DNA of 40,307 bases. It comes from Nitrospirota bacterium. Its GTDB lineage: Bacteria; Nitrospirota_A; Leptospirillia; Leptospirillales; Leptospirillaceae. The stretch spans positions 1 to 40,307 of the forward strand of contig JAKCDE010000011.1 in NCBI GenBank assembly GCA_021838585.1. The letters run 5' to 3'. Below the pieces are notes generated by a model. That model saw nothing but the letters and a program-made list of their open reading frames with translations. It was not told the DNA's origin and ran no database searches. Every line of letters begins with the position of its first letter. Positions within the stretch are counted from its first letter, which is position 1. The position numbers were made by a program, and so were the translations under genes. Below, in pieces: positions 17,324 to 26,422 of this stretch.

Positions 17324-18193
17324 TCAGGTGAAGACGTGGATTCCGGCGGACTGGAGGACAGCAGCACAGTCACGGGCCACGGTCGACGCGTTCTCGATCA
17401 GATCGATGTGGTTCTCGAGCTTGGCCTGAACCGCGTGCATCTCGAGCTCCGAGGCCGAGGCCCTGCCCGCGGGATGATCCTCCGTGATAAACCCTACTGT
17501 GACCGTGTTGTGCATCCCGATATACAGGTCGAGAATATCTCCCAGAACCACATTCTGAAGTCCCACCGCGTTGAAGTTGACCTGATCGCCGAGAGCGATC
17601 TGCGTGCATAATCCCACGACCAGCTGATTGAGCGTACCTAGGGCAATTGTGTTGTTGCTGTCAAAAGCGATCTGAGTCTGGTTGCCCTTGGCCCAGGAGT
17701 ACTGATTTCCCATGGTGTGGTTCTTCTGGTCTCCCGTGGTGTGGGTTGTCTGTTCCCCGTGGATATGATTGACCTGATTTCCTGTGGTGTAGTTGGTCAC
17801 ATTTCCTTGGTTGTTGTTGGTGGTGTCACCGGCGACATTAGTTTCAAAATTTCCGTTGGGGACATTGACGATCACGTCACCATTGTTGGCCTCGATGAAG
17901 ATCGAGCCGATCCCGGGACCGTTAGGGTGGTCTCCGGGGTTGCGGTCCCGACAATGGATCCGCGAGGCTCCGTTTCTCCCCGATATGTAAAAGTCGCCCT
18001 TTGTCGTGGAGGCGAGAGGAAAGCTCGGGGGAGTGTTCGGCTGCCCCGTTGTCTCGTCCATCCCGATCGCGTTGATATAGACCCCGTTTACCGCCTGGAG
18101 GCTGATGTAGGAAGTCGAATACCCTATGATTCCGGATGTGTTTGAAGTCTCCAAGTCTGTGTTTGTGTCTGTGTCAGTCGTGACGCCGGACAT
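17324..18193 (-). CDS. Separate VgrG-type beta-helix needle protein
   Basis: 289 residues; ATG 18193 has AAAGGAG upstream. The middle (about 100-215) is a run of short polar beta-repeats with Asn, Gly, Thr and Val in register (NNGDVIVNVPNG, TTGNQVNHIHGEQ, TTGDQKNHTMGNQ, IALGTLNQLVVG), like the triple-stranded beta-helix that forms the needle of gp5/VgrG spikes. The C-terminal 70 residues are helical. It starts 35 bp after a vgrG that lacks this part. The simplest reading is that the needle is encoded as its own subunit that trimerises below the VgrG hub. A phage-like tail-spike accessory is the alternative. No enzymatic motif is seen. Confidence 0.65.
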   Translation of the reverse strand: MSGVTTDTDTNTDLETSNTSGIIGYSTSYISLQAVNGVYINAIGMDETTGQPNTPPSFPLASTTKGDFYISGRNGASRIHCRDRNPGDHPNGPGIGSIFIEANNGDVIVNVPNGNFETNVAGDTTNNNQGNVTNYTTGNQVNHIHGEQTTHTTGDQKNHTMGNQYSWAKGNQTQIAFDSNNTIALGTLNQLVVGLCTQIALGDQVNFNAVGLQNVVLGDILDLYIGMHNTVTVGFITEDHPAGRASASELEMHAVQAKLENHIDLIENASTVARDCAAVLQSAGIHVFT

Positions 18194-18228
18194 GGTTGGC
18201 TCCTTTCAAAGGGCTCCGAATCAGTTTT

Positions 18229-19722
18229 TCAGAGATTTCCGTCGTTAAGCATGAGAAAGTGCCCTCCCGCCGACCGGATCAGGTTTTTCTCCGGGTTTTT
18301 GTTCGAGATCAGGTTCCGCCCCTCCGAGTTATGGAGGGCCCCTAGGATGACCGGCTGGTCGGGGTCCCCTCCCAGGAAGGCCACAAGGACCTCGGTCTCC
18401 TTTCGGAGCGGGAAATGCATTCCGTTTTCGGCTCCGGCAAGGGGGGTGGCCAACCGGACCCACCCCGAGCCTTTCTGGCTCTTCCGCTTCGTGAGGGCGA
18501 ACGGAAAGCGGACCTTGTACTCCCCGTACTCGTTGAGCTCGGCGAACTTTCCCGACCCTTCCGCCTCGACGATCGCCTGGACGACACCCGAAATGCGGGG
18601 CCATGGAGTCTTGCGTTCGGGACGGAAGGGCACATCCGCCAAAATGGCCTCAAAGGACGTGGTGAATCGTCCCTGTTCGGCCACGCTTCCCGGCCCGCGG
18701 GAAGATTCTGTCAGGGATCCGTCGAAACAAGCGCGGATGATGAAAAACGACCCGTTCAATTCCTCCCGAAAATGGCTTTTGACGTTGATGGTGGTGCCGG
18801 CCCGGAGATCAATGGCGGAACTCTTCCCGACAAATCTCCGCTCCCGGCATCGGACCATCTCGGCGAGAAGTTTTGCCTGCCGTTTCGCCTCGGAATTTGT
18901 CCTGAGATTCTCCCCGTACTCCTCGAGAAGGGTCTTTCCTCGCGGGTCAAGGACTTCTTCCTCGCGGATTTCGAGGTTCGCCTTTCGGTAGTTGAAGTCC
19001 TGCACGACCACCTTGCCGGTGACCGGACGGATCGTTTCGGAAAACTCGATGAGGGAATCATCCGAGAACCCCACATCAAGGTCTCCCGGGGGACGATAGA
19101 CCAAAGACTTCGTCCAGGAGGGCTTCTGGTGGGGCTGGTCGTAAAAGAGCAGCCTCTCCTTTTCCCCCGAGTGGTCGAAATAGGTCACGATCCCCTCCCG
19201 CTCGACCCACCGGTGGAGAAACTGGCGGAGAGTTTCCCGGTACTGGCAGACAAAAGACCGCGGGCGTCCCCCCTCGACGATCTTGAACTGGTAATCCTGG
19301 GAGGTGAAACCCGCCTCCTTCAGGACCTCCTCGATGAGGCCGGGAATATCCTTCTCGAGGGTGTAGACCTCCGAAAACTCGGACAGAGCCAGCCGTGCGA
19401 TACGGGGAACAAGAGTCACCTTGTACTCGGTCCGGTCGAAGACCTGACGACAGACCTCCACCTCCCCGATCATCCCGTGATAGGGCATTGTCGCGACGGG
19501 ACCTTCCCGACGCGACTCGATGACAAAGGAGGCCTCCTTCTCGAGAAGGTCCTTCGGGTTCAAGGAAAGGGTTCGGGAGAGGAGGGTCATTGTGAAGGAA
19601 TAATCTCCGTTCAGCGCATCCTCGCCGGAAACATTCACCACCTGGAATGTGTCGCGGGCCAGCCCCGACACGGTAAATCTGAAATTGACCTCTCCGGCCA
19701 TTTCGGCATTTTCGGGACTCAT
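18229..19722 (-). CDS. vgrG: T6SS spike protein VgrG (TssI), short form
   Basis: 497 residues, shorter than the common 600-700. It contains the gp27-like hub (residues about 10-340, including GPVATMPYHGMIGEVEV and the RQFLHRWVEREGIVTYF segment) and the gp5 OB-fold (about 380-475, with VRLATPLAGAENGMHFPLR and the hallmark GGDPDQPVILGALHN). It stops soon after, at GHFLMLNDGNL, where most VgrG proteins enter the beta-helical needle. The following gene looks like that missing needle. Its ATG shares a base with the clpV stop (TGATG). Trimers of VgrG cap the Hcp tube and puncture the target. Confidence 0.95.
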   Translation of the reverse strand: MSPENAEMAGEVNFRFTVSGLARDTFQVVNVSGEDALNGDYSFTMTLLSRTLSLNPKDLLEKEASFVIESRREGPVATMPYHGMIGEVEVCRQVFDRTEYKVTLVPRIARLALSEFSEVYTLEKDIPGLIEEVLKEAGFTSQDYQFKIVEGGRPRSFVCQYRETLRQFLHRWVEREGIVTYFDHSGEKERLLFYDQPHQKPSWTKSLVYRPPGDLDVGFSDDSLIEFSETIRPVTGKVVVQDFNYRKANLEIREEEVLDPRGKTLLEEYGENLRTNSEAKRQAKLLAEMVRCRERRFVGKSSAIDLRAGTTINVKSHFREELNGSFFIIRACFDGSLTESSRGPGSVAEQGRFTTSFEAILADVPFRPERKTPWPRISGVVQAIVEAEGSGKFAELNEYGEYKVRFPFALTKRKSQKGSGWVRLATPLAGAENGMHFPLRKETEVLVAFLGGDPDQPVILGALHNSEGRNLISNKNPEKNLIRSAGGHFLMLNDGNL

Positions 19723-22391
19723 CAGTTCTTCCCCTTGCTTTTGCGGATTGGCTTGGCTTTTTCGGATCCCTTATTGTCCGGGGCGGAGGGGTCACCGGCA
19801 GAGATGACGGTCGTCCCGTCGGGAGCGATCCCGACCCGGACCGGCCCATCCAACGTCCCTTCGACCAACCGGCCGATCAGCTCCCGGGAAATCTCCGGAA
19901 GGATCCGGCTCTGGAGAAGGTAGTCGATGTTCCTGGCCCCGGCCTCGGAGGTCTCGCACTGGAGGGCCACATGGTCGATGAACGAGTCCTCGAAGAGGAT
20001 CTCCACCCCGTTGTTCTGGATAAAGGAGCGGGAGAGACGTTTCGTCTTGAGACGGACGATCCGCCCCAGGGCCTCTCCCCGGAGGGGGAGATAAGGAACG
20101 ATGGTCATGCGAGCCAGAAGTGCGGGCTTGAAGTGCCTCGACAGATCGGGACGGATGAGAGTCACCAGATCTTCGTAGCTGGCCTCCGGATGCTCCAGAG
20201 CGTAGGCGGAGAGCTTCTCCGAGGCGAGGTTGCTGGTCAGGAAGATCACTGTGTTGGAAAAATCGATCTCCTTGCCCTCCCCGTCGGAGAGTACCCCCTT
20301 GTCGAAGACCTGGTAGAACATGTTCAGGATATCGGGGTGGGCCTTCTCCACTTCGTCGAGCAACACCACGGAGTAGGGCCGTTGCCTGACGGCTTCCGTC
20401 AGGAGCCCCCCCTCGCCGTATCCCACATAGCCGGGGGGAGACCCGATCAGACGACTCGCCTGGTGCTTTTCCTGAAACTCGCTCATGTTGAGGGTCACCG
20501 TGGCCTTTTCGTCGCCGAAAAGAATATCGGCCACGGCGAGCGCCGTTTCCGTTTTTCCGACTCCCGAGGGACCGACCAGGAGAAAAATGCCCACCGGCTG
20601 GTTCGGAGCCTTGAACCCGGCCCGCGAGTTCCGGATGATTTCGCTGACTCTGGCCAACGCCGGCTCCTGACCCAGGACCCGCTCGGCCAAGGTATCCTGG
20701 AGCTTCATGACCGTTTGCGCCTGCTCCCGCAGAAGCTTGCCCAGGGGAATACCGGTCCAGTTCGAGACCACCCTCGCCACCGTCTCGGGATCCACCTCGA
20801 AGTGGATCATGGGATGGTCCTCCTGGATCTTCCGGACCTCCGCCTCCTTGGCCCGAAGCTCCTTCATCCAGCTCTCCCGTTCGGGGCCCTCCCGTCGAGG
20901 ATCCTCCCGATGGGCCAAAAGGTCCGCCACGGCGGTCTTCTCCTTTTCCCACCGTTCCCTTTGCCGGGAGAGCTCCTTTTCGAGGGCTTCCAACTCTTCG
21001 CCGATCGCGTCGAGCCGGGCGGTGGGGACCTCCTGTCCGAACGTCTGATCCCGGATCAGGCCGTCCTTTTCCCTCCCGAGAGCCTGGATGCGTCGTTCCA
21101 GCCCTTCGATCTTTTCGGGCTTCGACGACTGGGAAATCCGGATTCTCGCGGCGCTGGTGTCAAGAAGGTCCACGGCCTTGTCGGGAAGCTTCCGCCCGGT
21201 CAGATAGCGATCGGACATCGTCGCCGCCGCCACCAGGGCATCGTCCCGGATCGTGACGTGATGGACGGCTTCATAATGGGATTTCAATCCGCGCAGGATC
21301 AGGATCGCCGTTTCGACCGACGGTTCGTCGAGTTTGACCGGCTGGAACCTTCTGGCCAGGGCCGCATCTTTTTCGAAGTATTTCTTGTATTCCGCCCATG
21401 TCGTGGCGGCAATCGTCCGGAGCTCCCCCCGAGCCAGGGCTGGCTTGAGAAGGTTCGCCGCGTCCCCCCCTCCCTGGGCTCCTCCCGCCCCGATGAGTGT
21501 ATGGGCCTCGTCGATAAAGAGGATGACCGGAACCGAAGAGGCCTTGATCTCGTTGATCACGCCCTTCAGCCGATTTTCGAATTCCCCCTTGACCCCCGCT
21601 CCGGCCTCGAGGGCTCCCATGTCGAGCCCCAGGAGACGGACCTTCGACAGGGATTCGGGAACGTCGCCCTCCACGATGCGAAGGGCCAGGCTCTCGACGA
21701 CGGCCGTCTTGCCGACCCCCGGATCTCCCACGCAAATCGGATTGTTCTTGCGGCGACGCGACAGGATATCGATGATCTGCCTGACCTCGGCATCGCGGCC
21801 GAAGACCGGATCGATCTTTCCCTTCCGGGCCTTCTCCGTAAAGTCCTCGCAGAAGCGGCCGATGGCGGTCCCCTCCTCGGAGGAGGACTCCTGAGAGTCC
21901 TGTCCTCCCCCGAGAGCTTCCGCCGACCCCGATACGAGAGTATCGAATTGATCCTTGAGCCGCTCTTTCCCGATCCGTTCGAGAGACTTCGAGGGCCGGC
22001 CCGAGGAATAGGCGGAGAGGCGGCTGACAAAGGCCTGAAGAAAGACCCCCGAGCGCGTATGCGGCTCGTTTCGATTGATCGACGCGATCAGGTGGGCGTC
22101 CTGAAGAACCTCGATCAGCAACGGGGAAAAGACAGGGCGACCACCGTTTCCCGATCTGAGATCGTCGAGGGCGTTGGACATGTCCCTGCGCACGCTTCCC
22201 GCCTCGATCCCCTCGGCCGCCAGTATTTTCATGACATCCGAGTCGGGATGGTCGAGGAGCGAGACAAGGACGTGTTCGGGGGTGATTTCATAATGGGTCC
22301 GGGAAAGGCAAAGCCCCGCCCCCTGCTCCACCGCACGGGTCAGGATAGGAGACATGCGTCTGAACAATGGCTTCAAATCGGCGATGATCAT
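19722..22391 (-). CDS. clpV: T6SS sheath-recycling AAA+ ATPase ClpV (TssH)
   Basis: 889 residues with a Clp_N domain (about 10-150), AAA1 with Walker A GDPGVGKTA near 222 and the Walker B segment FIDEAHTLIGAGG, a coiled-coil M region (about 410-540), and AAA2 with Walker A GPSGVGKTE near 609 followed by LLDEVEKAHPDI. All nucleotide-binding motifs are intact. ClpV hexamers disassemble contracted TssBC sheaths for reuse. The T6SS context and vgrG overlap distinguish it from housekeeping ClpB. ATG 22391 has GAGAGGG upstream. A 272-bp gap separates it from tssG, the only large one in the operon, so a second promoter there is possible. Confidence 0.96.
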   Translation of the reverse strand: MIIADLKPLFRRMSPILTRAVEQGAGLCLSRTHYEITPEHVLVSLLDHPDSDVMKILAAEGIEAGSVRRDMSNALDDLRSGNGGRPVFSPLLIEVLQDAHLIASINRNEPHTRSGVFLQAFVSRLSAYSSGRPSKSLERIGKERLKDQFDTLVSGSAEALGGGQDSQESSSEEGTAIGRFCEDFTEKARKGKIDPVFGRDAEVRQIIDILSRRRKNNPICVGDPGVGKTAVVESLALRIVEGDVPESLSKVRLLGLDMGALEAGAGVKGEFENRLKGVINEIKASSVPVILFIDEAHTLIGAGGAQGGGDAANLLKPALARGELRTIAATTWAEYKKYFEKDAALARRFQPVKLDEPSVETAILILRGLKSHYEAVHHVTIRDDALVAAATMSDRYLTGRKLPDKAVDLLDTSAARIRISQSSKPEKIEGLERRIQALGREKDGLIRDQTFGQEVPTARLDAIGEELEALEKELSRQRERWEKEKTAVADLLAHREDPRREGPERESWMKELRAKEAEVRKIQEDHPMIHFEVDPETVARVVSNWTGIPLGKLLREQAQTVMKLQDTLAERVLGQEPALARVSEIIRNSRAGFKAPNQPVGIFLLVGPSGVGKTETALAVADILFGDEKATVTLNMSEFQEKHQASRLIGSPPGYVGYGEGGLLTEAVRQRPYSVVLLDEVEKAHPDILNMFYQVFDKGVLSDGEGKEIDFSNTVIFLTSNLASEKLSAYALEHPEASYEDLVTLIRPDLSRHFKPALLARMTIVPYLPLRGEALGRIVRLKTKRLSRSFIQNNGVEILFEDSFIDHVALQCETSEAGARNIDYLLQSRILPEISRELIGRLVEGTLDGPVRVGIAPDGTTVISAGDPSAPDNKGSEKAKPIRKSKGKN

Positions 22392-22663
22392 GCATCCCTC
22401 TCGTTGACTGAGATTGTGGGAACCCTCCGGCTTGCCGAGGACCGATCGCCCCTCTCTCCCGATGCCCGAAGAAAAGGGGGTCTTTGCCGGGCGACTGTCA
22501 CTCTTTCCTCTCTCCCCAAGTTGTCTCTTTCATGAGGGAACCCGGGCGCCCGATGAAACCCGGAAGGAGGAAAAATTTCTTGAAAGAACTCCTCCGATCT
22601 TGTTTAGGCCATTCGGAGCCATAGGATACGGGACGTCCTCCGGACCCTCTCCGGACGAGGCGA

Positions 22664-23695
22664 TTACCCCCCGGACGACAGGACGGATTCGACCCCGATG
22701 AACACACTCTTTTCCGGGGTAAACGACCCGTATTCAAGCCAGGCGTCAAGCCCCAGACGATTTCGGGAGTCGCCTCCCAGACAGGTCGGCCTGGGATCGG
22801 TGTCGGACAGAAGAATCTCCACTTCCGCCAACAGTGGATCGAGAAGATAGAATTCTTTCCAGAAAGCGACTTTTCGCAGATTTTCCCGCCCGGGGAGAAG
22901 CGTTTCAAAAACGTCATTGTTGATCGGTCCGATCCGGATCAGAACCTGGTTTGTCCTGTTGCGAACCCGATCTCCGAGAACCGTTTCCTCGCCCAGCGAA
23001 AGATGGCGTCCGAGAGCCAGCCTCTGCTCTTCGGGAATGGCCACATCCCTCTCCACGCATTGCCTCACCTCGACCGGCACCCCCCCAAGCGCATCGGACA
23101 GGATCGCCTCAAGTCCTTTTGCCGAGCGAGGATGCTGGGTCAAAATCCCCGCATACCGAAGGGCCGTGGAGGCCAGGGGATCCGCCTCTCTGAAAACCGG
23201 AAGGGAGAGGCCCGTAAAGACATGAAAAAGGTTTTCAATGTCCTTCTCGCCTTTTTCGTAGGCCCTCAGCGAAATGCGGTTTTTTTCCCAGGCCTCGTAC
23301 AGAAGCGGGTAAAGGCGGCCGTGAAGAATATCAAGGAAGTCTCGCGCGGCCGACCCGTCCTCGTTCTTTTCGTCGATCAGGTCTTCGGTGTAGAAGGTCG
23401 GAAGCGGCGACGCCACGCCGTAAAGCCCGAAGAAATTGACATCGAGGACGGGCTTTCCGGCGGGCCCTTCCCACTCGAGCACTTCGATGTCATTGGGGGG
23501 AAAGGCCAGGGAGAGAGTGGGCCGGATCATGACCTGCCTCCACAGCTCCTCGTCGACATTCTCCCCGTCGACACTTGGCCGCAGGAGCCTCAGGAGACGG
23601 ACCGCCTGGAAAAACTGGAACTCCGAGGCGTTCTTCCCGAGGTCATTCCTGAGAATTTCTAGATCAATGTTTGCGTTCCCAGGCGTTCCGGCCAT
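22664..23695 (-). CDS. tssG: T6SS baseplate protein TssG
   Basis: 343 residues. The family start pattern is clear: FQFFQAVRLLRLLRP near residues 26-40, then LSLAFPPNDIEVLEWEG and the NFFGLYGVASPLPTFYTEDL segment about 88-107, followed by FLDILHGRLYPLLYEAWEKNR. The C-terminus (LDAWLEYGSFTPEKSVF) is also typical. TssG forms the baseplate wedge with TssE and two copies of TssF. Its ATG lies inside the last 37 bases of tssF, so translation is probably coupled. Confidence 0.95.
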   Translation of the reverse strand: MAGTPGNANIDLEILRNDLGKNASEFQFFQAVRLLRLLRPSVDGENVDEELWRQVMIRPTLSLAFPPNDIEVLEWEGPAGKPVLDVNFFGLYGVASPLPTFYTEDLIDEKNEDGSAARDFLDILHGRLYPLLYEAWEKNRISLRAYEKGEKDIENLFHVFTGLSLPVFREADPLASTALRYAGILTQHPRSAKGLEAILSDALGGVPVEVRQCVERDVAIPEEQRLALGRHLSLGEETVLGDRVRNRTNQVLIRIGPINNDVFETLLPGRENLRKVAFWKEFYLLDPLLAEVEILLSDTDPRPTCLGGDSRNRLGLDAWLEYGSFTPEKSVFIGVESVLSSGG

Positions 23696-25389
23696 GAAAG
23701 TCTTTCTCCCGTCAATGCATTCTCGATCTCAAGCTTTATGAAGGTATTGATGGTGGCATAGACCGACAAAAACTCGTTCAAGACGGTTCCAAACAGATAA
23801 AGATCAGCCAGATCGGGAAACCCGTCTCCCCGGACCCGCGCCATGATTTCCGTTCCCCGCAGCAAGACCCCCCGGATAAAGCGATCCTTGCGTGACAGCC
23901 GAACCTCTTCAAGGCTGTCGATCCGTTTCCGATTTGTATCCTCAAGCCCCTTGTTCCTCTCCATCGGAAAAACATAAATCGAGAGAAGGGCCCGGAGTCG
24001 GGAGGCATCCCCCAGAGAGAGAAAATTGATCCCCAGCTGGGAGAGGATTCTCCATGTCAAGGCATCCTCGAGGGGGGGCTGGATGTACGGCGTCGGAGAG
24101 GTCAGGTTGGAAAACAGGAGACGTTCGGGGGAATTGTCCGTCGACCGGTTGATCTCCCCGGGCTTCAAGGCCTCCGGAAGCATCCTGTTGGTTGCGCGCA
24201 CCCGGACCGACAGGGTCTCATCCGTGGGACCCTCCCCTTTTCCGTAGAGAATTCCCATATAGGTCTCGGCTCTGGCCTCCGTCTTGGAGGCCCTTCGAAC
24301 AACCCGATAGGCCCGGGAGGAGAGGGAGCGTTCCTGACCGAGGAGTTCGTGGAAGGGGCGATATTCCGAGGTTTTTCCTGTGGCGGAGGAGACTCCCGTC
24401 ACCTGCTCTATCGAGAACACATCGAAATGGTCCCGGTTTCCCGCGGCCAGCCGAATGGGAATTTCGCTTTGCCGATGGGTCAGGGACATGGGTTCGGCGT
24501 CCATCTCGAAGAGGTTCACCGCCGGAACGGCTCCCAGAACGAAATGGTGGGCCTGCAAATTCAGGGGGCGGGCCGGACTTTTGGTCAGGCGAAAAATGAC
24601 GGTCGCCGTGGATCCCGTTCCCCTTTGCCTCCACGCCGACAACCCCGACAGCTCCACAAAAAGGAACTTTGCCGGCATGACAAAGAATTCCTGAAAGAGC
24701 CTGTAGGCGGAAAAGGAGTTCGGAGAATAGGGAAAGAGGGCCGAATCGTCTCCGAAGGAAGAGGCCCGGAGAGAGCCGGGCGAAAGGAGCGTGGAAGGCT
24801 CTCCGGGGGCAAGGATTTCGATCGATTCGAGATTCTGGGTGAGGTGGTAGAAAAGGTTCGACCCCTCGGAATACGGGCCTCCCAGGTAGAAGGAGAGCGA
24901 AGGGGCGGCCAGCTGTGCAAGAGGCATCATCCCGGACAATGTGAGGTGGATGGAGGCCGGGCGGCCTGCCTCCTGGACGACTTTCACGGCCGAGACCGTC
25001 AGGGGATGGAGATCGATCTCCTGGCACGTTTCGAAGTAGCAGGTCGTTCCGTCGACGGGGGAAGAGCCTGCGCGCGTTCCGCGGGGTATTCGGACCGTTT
25101 CGGTGAGCTTGCCCTTGGGAGAAAACGAGAGAATGGTGGCACAGGGAACCGGACGAAGAAACTGCGAAAAAAGGACTTGAGCAATTTCCTGGACGAATTC
25201 CGGAAAATGATCCGTCAGCCGCTGGTGCAGGATGGAGGTCAGGAATGCGACCCCTTCTAATAGTCGCTCGACATCCGGATCGGCAGACGGCTGTCCCAGC
25301 ATGGGAGCCACCGCAGGATGGGCCGAGGCAAACTCCTTCGCGAGGACCCGAAGATTTGCGAGTTCTTGCTCATAGGCGCTGGTCGACAC
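23659..25389 (-). CDS. tssF: T6SS baseplate protein TssF
   Basis: 576 residues from a GTG start at 25389 with AGGAGG about 11 bases upstream. The N-terminus has the TssF pattern YEQELANLRVLAKEFASAHP, then DPDVERLLEGVAFLTSILHQRL and FVQEIAQVLFSQFLRPVP. The middle is beta-rich and the C-terminus contains the conserved FLSVYATINTFIKL segment. TssF is the main wedge component of the baseplate around the VgrG hub. The gene follows tssE by 33 bp and overlaps tssG by 37 bp. Confidence 0.95.
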   Translation of the reverse strand: MSTSAYEQELANLRVLAKEFASAHPAVAPMLGQPSADPDVERLLEGVAFLTSILHQRLTDHFPEFVQEIAQVLFSQFLRPVPCATILSFSPKGKLTETVRIPRGTRAGSSPVDGTTCYFETCQEIDLHPLTVSAVKVVQEAGRPASIHLTLSGMMPLAQLAAPSLSFYLGGPYSEGSNLFYHLTQNLESIEILAPGEPSTLLSPGSLRASSFGDDSALFPYSPNSFSAYRLFQEFFVMPAKFLFVELSGLSAWRQRGTGSTATVIFRLTKSPARPLNLQAHHFVLGAVPAVNLFEMDAEPMSLTHRQSEIPIRLAAGNRDHFDVFSIEQVTGVSSATGKTSEYRPFHELLGQERSLSSRAYRVVRRASKTEARAETYMGILYGKGEGPTDETLSVRVRATNRMLPEALKPGEINRSTDNSPERLLFSNLTSPTPYIQPPLEDALTWRILSQLGINFLSLGDASRLRALLSIYVFPMERNKGLEDTNRKRIDSLEEVRLSRKDRFIRGVLLRGTEIMARVRGDGFPDLADLYLFGTVLNEFLSVYATINTFIKLEIENALTGERLSWPERLGTQTLI

Positions 25390-25422
25390 GGATTGAACTC
25401 CCTCCTTTGATCCCGACCGAAC

Positions 25423-25839
25423 CTAGGTCAGGACAACCTCTCCATTCGCCTTGACAAGCACGGGAAACTGAATCGGCATCTTCTGTCCGTTGACCAAGAT
25501 CTCTCCCGAGATTTCAAGTCGCAGAGCCCCAAGCTCTGTTGTCGTTTCATGGGCTCGAACGCGGGGAGCAAGAAGCCGGGGTTCATAGCGCCCCACCGTC
25601 TCGAGAATCGCCCGGACGATTTCGACCGATGACCCGCTCTCAAAGGACCCGGCCACGTTCGACAAATCCGGAACGCCAAAATCATCGGCAATGGGAACCG
25701 ATTTTCTTCGGGTTCGGAGAATGCGAGACAGATGGGCCCGGATCGAGCTTCCCACCTGTTCAAATCTCGACTGGTTCCGCGTCTCCGATCGGGAGACCAG
25801 AAAGCCGATTCGCTCGAGAAGGCGCTCACGGGCATCCAT
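25423..25839 (-). CDS. tssE: T6SS baseplate protein TssE (gp25-like)
   Basis: 138 residues with the gp25/GPW lysozyme-like baseplate fold: LLERI near the start, SIRAHLSRILRTRRKS (32-47), DDFGVPDLSN (52-61), then VEIVRAILETVGRYEPRLL. The position of the conserved EPR (residues about 86-88, important in gp25 proteins) is intact. TssE joins the baseplate wedge to the sheath. The ribosome binding site is weak (AAGGAG about 15 bases upstream of ATG 25839), so the start is less certain than the identity. It lies between hcp and tssF with 33 bp on each side. Confidence 0.93.
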   Translation of the reverse strand: MDARERLLERIGFLVSRSETRNQSRFEQVGSSIRAHLSRILRTRRKSVPIADDFGVPDLSNVAGSFESGSSVEIVRAILETVGRYEPRLLAPRVRAHETTTELGALRLEISGEILVNGQKMPIQFPVLVKANGEVVLT

Positions 25840-25872
25840 CTGAATCGCTCACGTCTCCTTATGCCACCCTGA

Positions 25873-26358
25873 CTATTTGGGATTGTTCCAGGAGTCTTCC
25901 CCGGAAATCCCGCCGTCTGCCCACGTTACCGTGATTTTCTCGAAGGCAAAGGAGACGTCCTCCATATGGCCCATCTGACGGTCTTCCGCCTTGAGAACAT
26001 TGGGCATCCAGTCCCGAATCGCCACGATCGTCGCATTCTCGAGTTCGGTGGTGTAGTACTTCTCTTCCTTGCCCTGGGGATTGATCCGATACCAGTCGAT
26101 CGTCACCTTGCTCATTTGCTCTCCGGTACAAAGCGCCTGAAAGAGCTTGGGGGAGGCCTTGTCGATTTCCTTGGTGATGGTAATCGGATTGTGGACCCTT
26201 CGCCCGGTGGGAAGCCCCGTCTGGGGGTTCTTCGGGAGGTCGACCGTATACTCGAAGGATTGAACCTGGATGGCTCCCTCACGCCCCTTGATGGTGCAGG
26301 ATCCTTCGATTTTCCCCTGATTTTTGGCCTGAACGAATGCGTACAATGGCATGGGCAT
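25873..26358 (-). CDS. hcp: T6SS tube protein Hcp (TssD)
   Basis: 161 residues, the normal size, with no toxin extension. The Hcp pattern is complete: IEGSCTIKGREGAIQVQSFEY (about 18-38), GRRVHNPITITKEIDKASPKLFQAL, the WYRINPQGKEEKYYTTELENA segment and the C-terminal VSFAFEKITVTWADGG. Hexameric rings stack into the inner tube and can carry small effectors in the lumen. ATG 26358 has AAAGGA upstream; a second ATG two codons on is possible. It sits between tssC and tssE. Confidence 0.97.
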   Translation of the reverse strand: MPMPLYAFVQAKNQGKIEGSCTIKGREGAIQVQSFEYTVDLPKNPQTGLPTGRRVHNPITITKEIDKASPKLFQALCTGEQMSKVTIDWYRINPQGKEEKYYTTELENATIVAIRDWMPNVLKAEDRQMGHMEDVSFAFEKITVTWADGGISGEDSWNNPK

Positions 26359-26422
26359 GACAAATCCTTTCTGCTAGATTATTGGCGTCATTGAAAAACG
26401 GAAAGCGGATCTCCGAGAGCGA

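Noticed and set aside
15000..17429. Plus-strand frame of 809 codons
   Set aside because: Antisense to the DUF2169-pentapeptide gene, whose minus-strand product has clear domains.
18194..18260. Possible frameshift joining vgrG to the needle gene
   Set aside because: The gap translates to unrelated residues in all frames and the second gene has its own ribosome binding site, so two genes are more likely than a broken one.
19971..22535. Plus-strand frame of 854 codons
   Set aside because: Antisense to clpV, whose Walker motifs and length are unambiguous.
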